Assembly (NCBI GenBank): GCA_900772835.1
Contig: CAAGSA010000085.1
Span: 1 to 6,486 of the forward strand
Direction: 5' to 3'
From: an uncultured Prevotella sp.
GTDB lineage: Bacteria > Bacteroidota > Bacteroidia > Bacteroidales > Bacteroidaceae
Length of the DNA stretch: 6,486 nt
Under the pieces are notes generated by a model. It was not told the origin of the DNA. It worked only from the letters and a program-made list of their open reading frames with translations, and did no database searches. Numbering within the stretch: position 1 is the stretch's first letter; each line of letters opens with the position of its first letter. Position numbers and translations under genes: made by a program. Below, piece after piece: positions 6,221 through 6,486 of this stretch.

Positions 6221-6247
6221 TTTGATCGTTCATAATGAACGATTAAA
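6221..6247. repeat. 27-bp near-perfect palindrome
   Basis: ATCGTTCAT (6225-6233) and ATGAACGAT (6235-6243) are perfect inverted copies around a single central A. The symmetry extends outward through TTTG/TTAAA with one non-complementary position. With a 1-nt centre it is a poor RNA hairpin and better resembles an operator for a dimeric DNA-binding protein. The half-site ATCGTTCAT also occurs at 2249-2257, in the divergent intergenic region. Confidence 0.6.
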
Positions 6248-6386
6248 GCGTTTGATAGGAACGACCGCGAAAAACGCGTAATCCCATTCCATTCATCTAC
6301 ATATACTCTTGATTTACAGCAAATTACGAAAATCACTCAAGAATCGCATTTTTGCGGACAAAAAGTTTCGACGGCAAAAATATTCG

Positions 6387-6405
6387 ATTCTCAGCGAATG
6401 AGAAT
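6387..6405. repeat. Small hairpin-forming inverted repeat
   Basis: ATTCTCA (6387-6393) and TGAGAAT (6399-6405) are perfect 7-bp arms around the 5-nt loop GCGAA. No clear U-tract follows on either strand (AGTATAATTTTA on the plus strand), so it is unlikely to be a terminator. It may be a leader or operator element of a gene beyond the right edge. Confidence 0.4.
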
Positions 6406-6486
6406 AGTATAATTTTAACACTTTTGACGTGAACGGATGTTAAAAACAAATAAATACGGCAGGTATATCTATTGTGCTATGTACCT

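Larger units (their letters stand above)
6080..6486. other. AT-rich intergenic region without a recognisable gene
   Basis: These 407 bp at the right edge have no convincing coding sequence. The longest open frame (minus strand, 6040-6336) has no family resemblance and no signal or ribosome site I trust. The region holds several inverted repeats: a 27-bp palindrome at 6221-6247, CGCG-A5-CGCG at 6266-6278, CGCA-T4-TGCG at 6345-6356 and ATTCTCA/TGAGAAT at 6387-6405. It also repeats ACACGGTTT (6052-6060 and 6083-6091). It probably holds the regulatory region of a gene beyond the window. Confidence 0.6.

Noticed and set aside
6040..6336. A 98-codon minus-strand frame in the right-hand intergenic region.
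   Set aside because: It has no family resemblance and overlaps the operon terminator and the 27-bp palindrome; the AT-rich composition makes chance the better explanation.
6482..6486. TACCT at the right edge, which could be the first half of another TAnnTTTG promoter box.
   Set aside because: The sequence is cut before the diagnostic TTTG, and no -33 element is seen about 20 bp upstream.
1..6486. CRISPR arrays, tRNA or rRNA genes and insertion sequences.
   Set aside because: I found no regularly spaced repeats, no tRNA-like cloverleaf or rRNA sequence, and no transposase or terminal inverted repeats with target duplications.

Overview
The window looks like chromosomal DNA of a Bacteroidales bacterium, most likely a Prevotella-type or related genus. 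The reasons are a type IX secretion (T9SS) C-terminal sorting domain, a Bacteroidetes-type -7 promoter element (TACCTTTG) ahead of the central operon, a Bacteroidetes-style inositol-phosphate synthase, a MORN-repeat lysozyme lipoprotein, and GC-rich genes separated by very AT-rich intergenic DNA. The genus is inferred from these traits, not proven.

Layout. Positions 1-188 hold an open frame cut by the left edge, possibly the 3' end of a gene. A strong hairpin at 168-205 follows; its U-tract lies on the minus strand, so it most likely terminates the minus-strand gene at 307-2142. That gene encodes a 611-residue exported protein with a signal peptide, a jelly-roll-like domain, a PKD domain, a further beta-rich domain and a T9SS sorting domain. 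Its last codons and stop lie in a 35-bp tandem duplication (256-322). A 326-bp divergent intergenic region (2143-2468) separates it from a plus-strand block of three tightly packed genes.

The plus-strand block is: (i) 2469-3794, inositol-3-phosphate synthase, which makes the precursor of inositol lipids; (ii) 3778-4797, an exported protein of no recognised family that I read as a trypsin-like fold with its catalytic residues lost and a helical insertion; (iii) 4794-5984, a lipoprotein with MORN repeats followed by a GH25 muramidase domain that keeps its catalytic acids. The genes overlap by 17 and 4 bp, so they look like one operon. However, a 16-bp GC-rich stem with a GCAA tetraloop followed by TTTTAT (3819-3860) sits just after the synthase stop, inside the signal-peptide codons of gene two. 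It could terminate or attenuate transcription between the synthase and the two envelope genes. The block ends in a perfect 16-bp inverted repeat with a T-rich tail (5991-6079).

From 6080 to the right edge there is no convincing gene. This AT-rich stretch carries several small palindromes, the best being a 27-bp near-perfect one at 6221-6247.

Most interesting points: the pairing of a probable pseudoprotease with a MORN/GH25 lysozyme downstream of an inositol-phosphate synthase; the terminator-like hairpin embedded in a signal-peptide coding sequence; and the duplicated 3' end of the T9SS-substrate gene.
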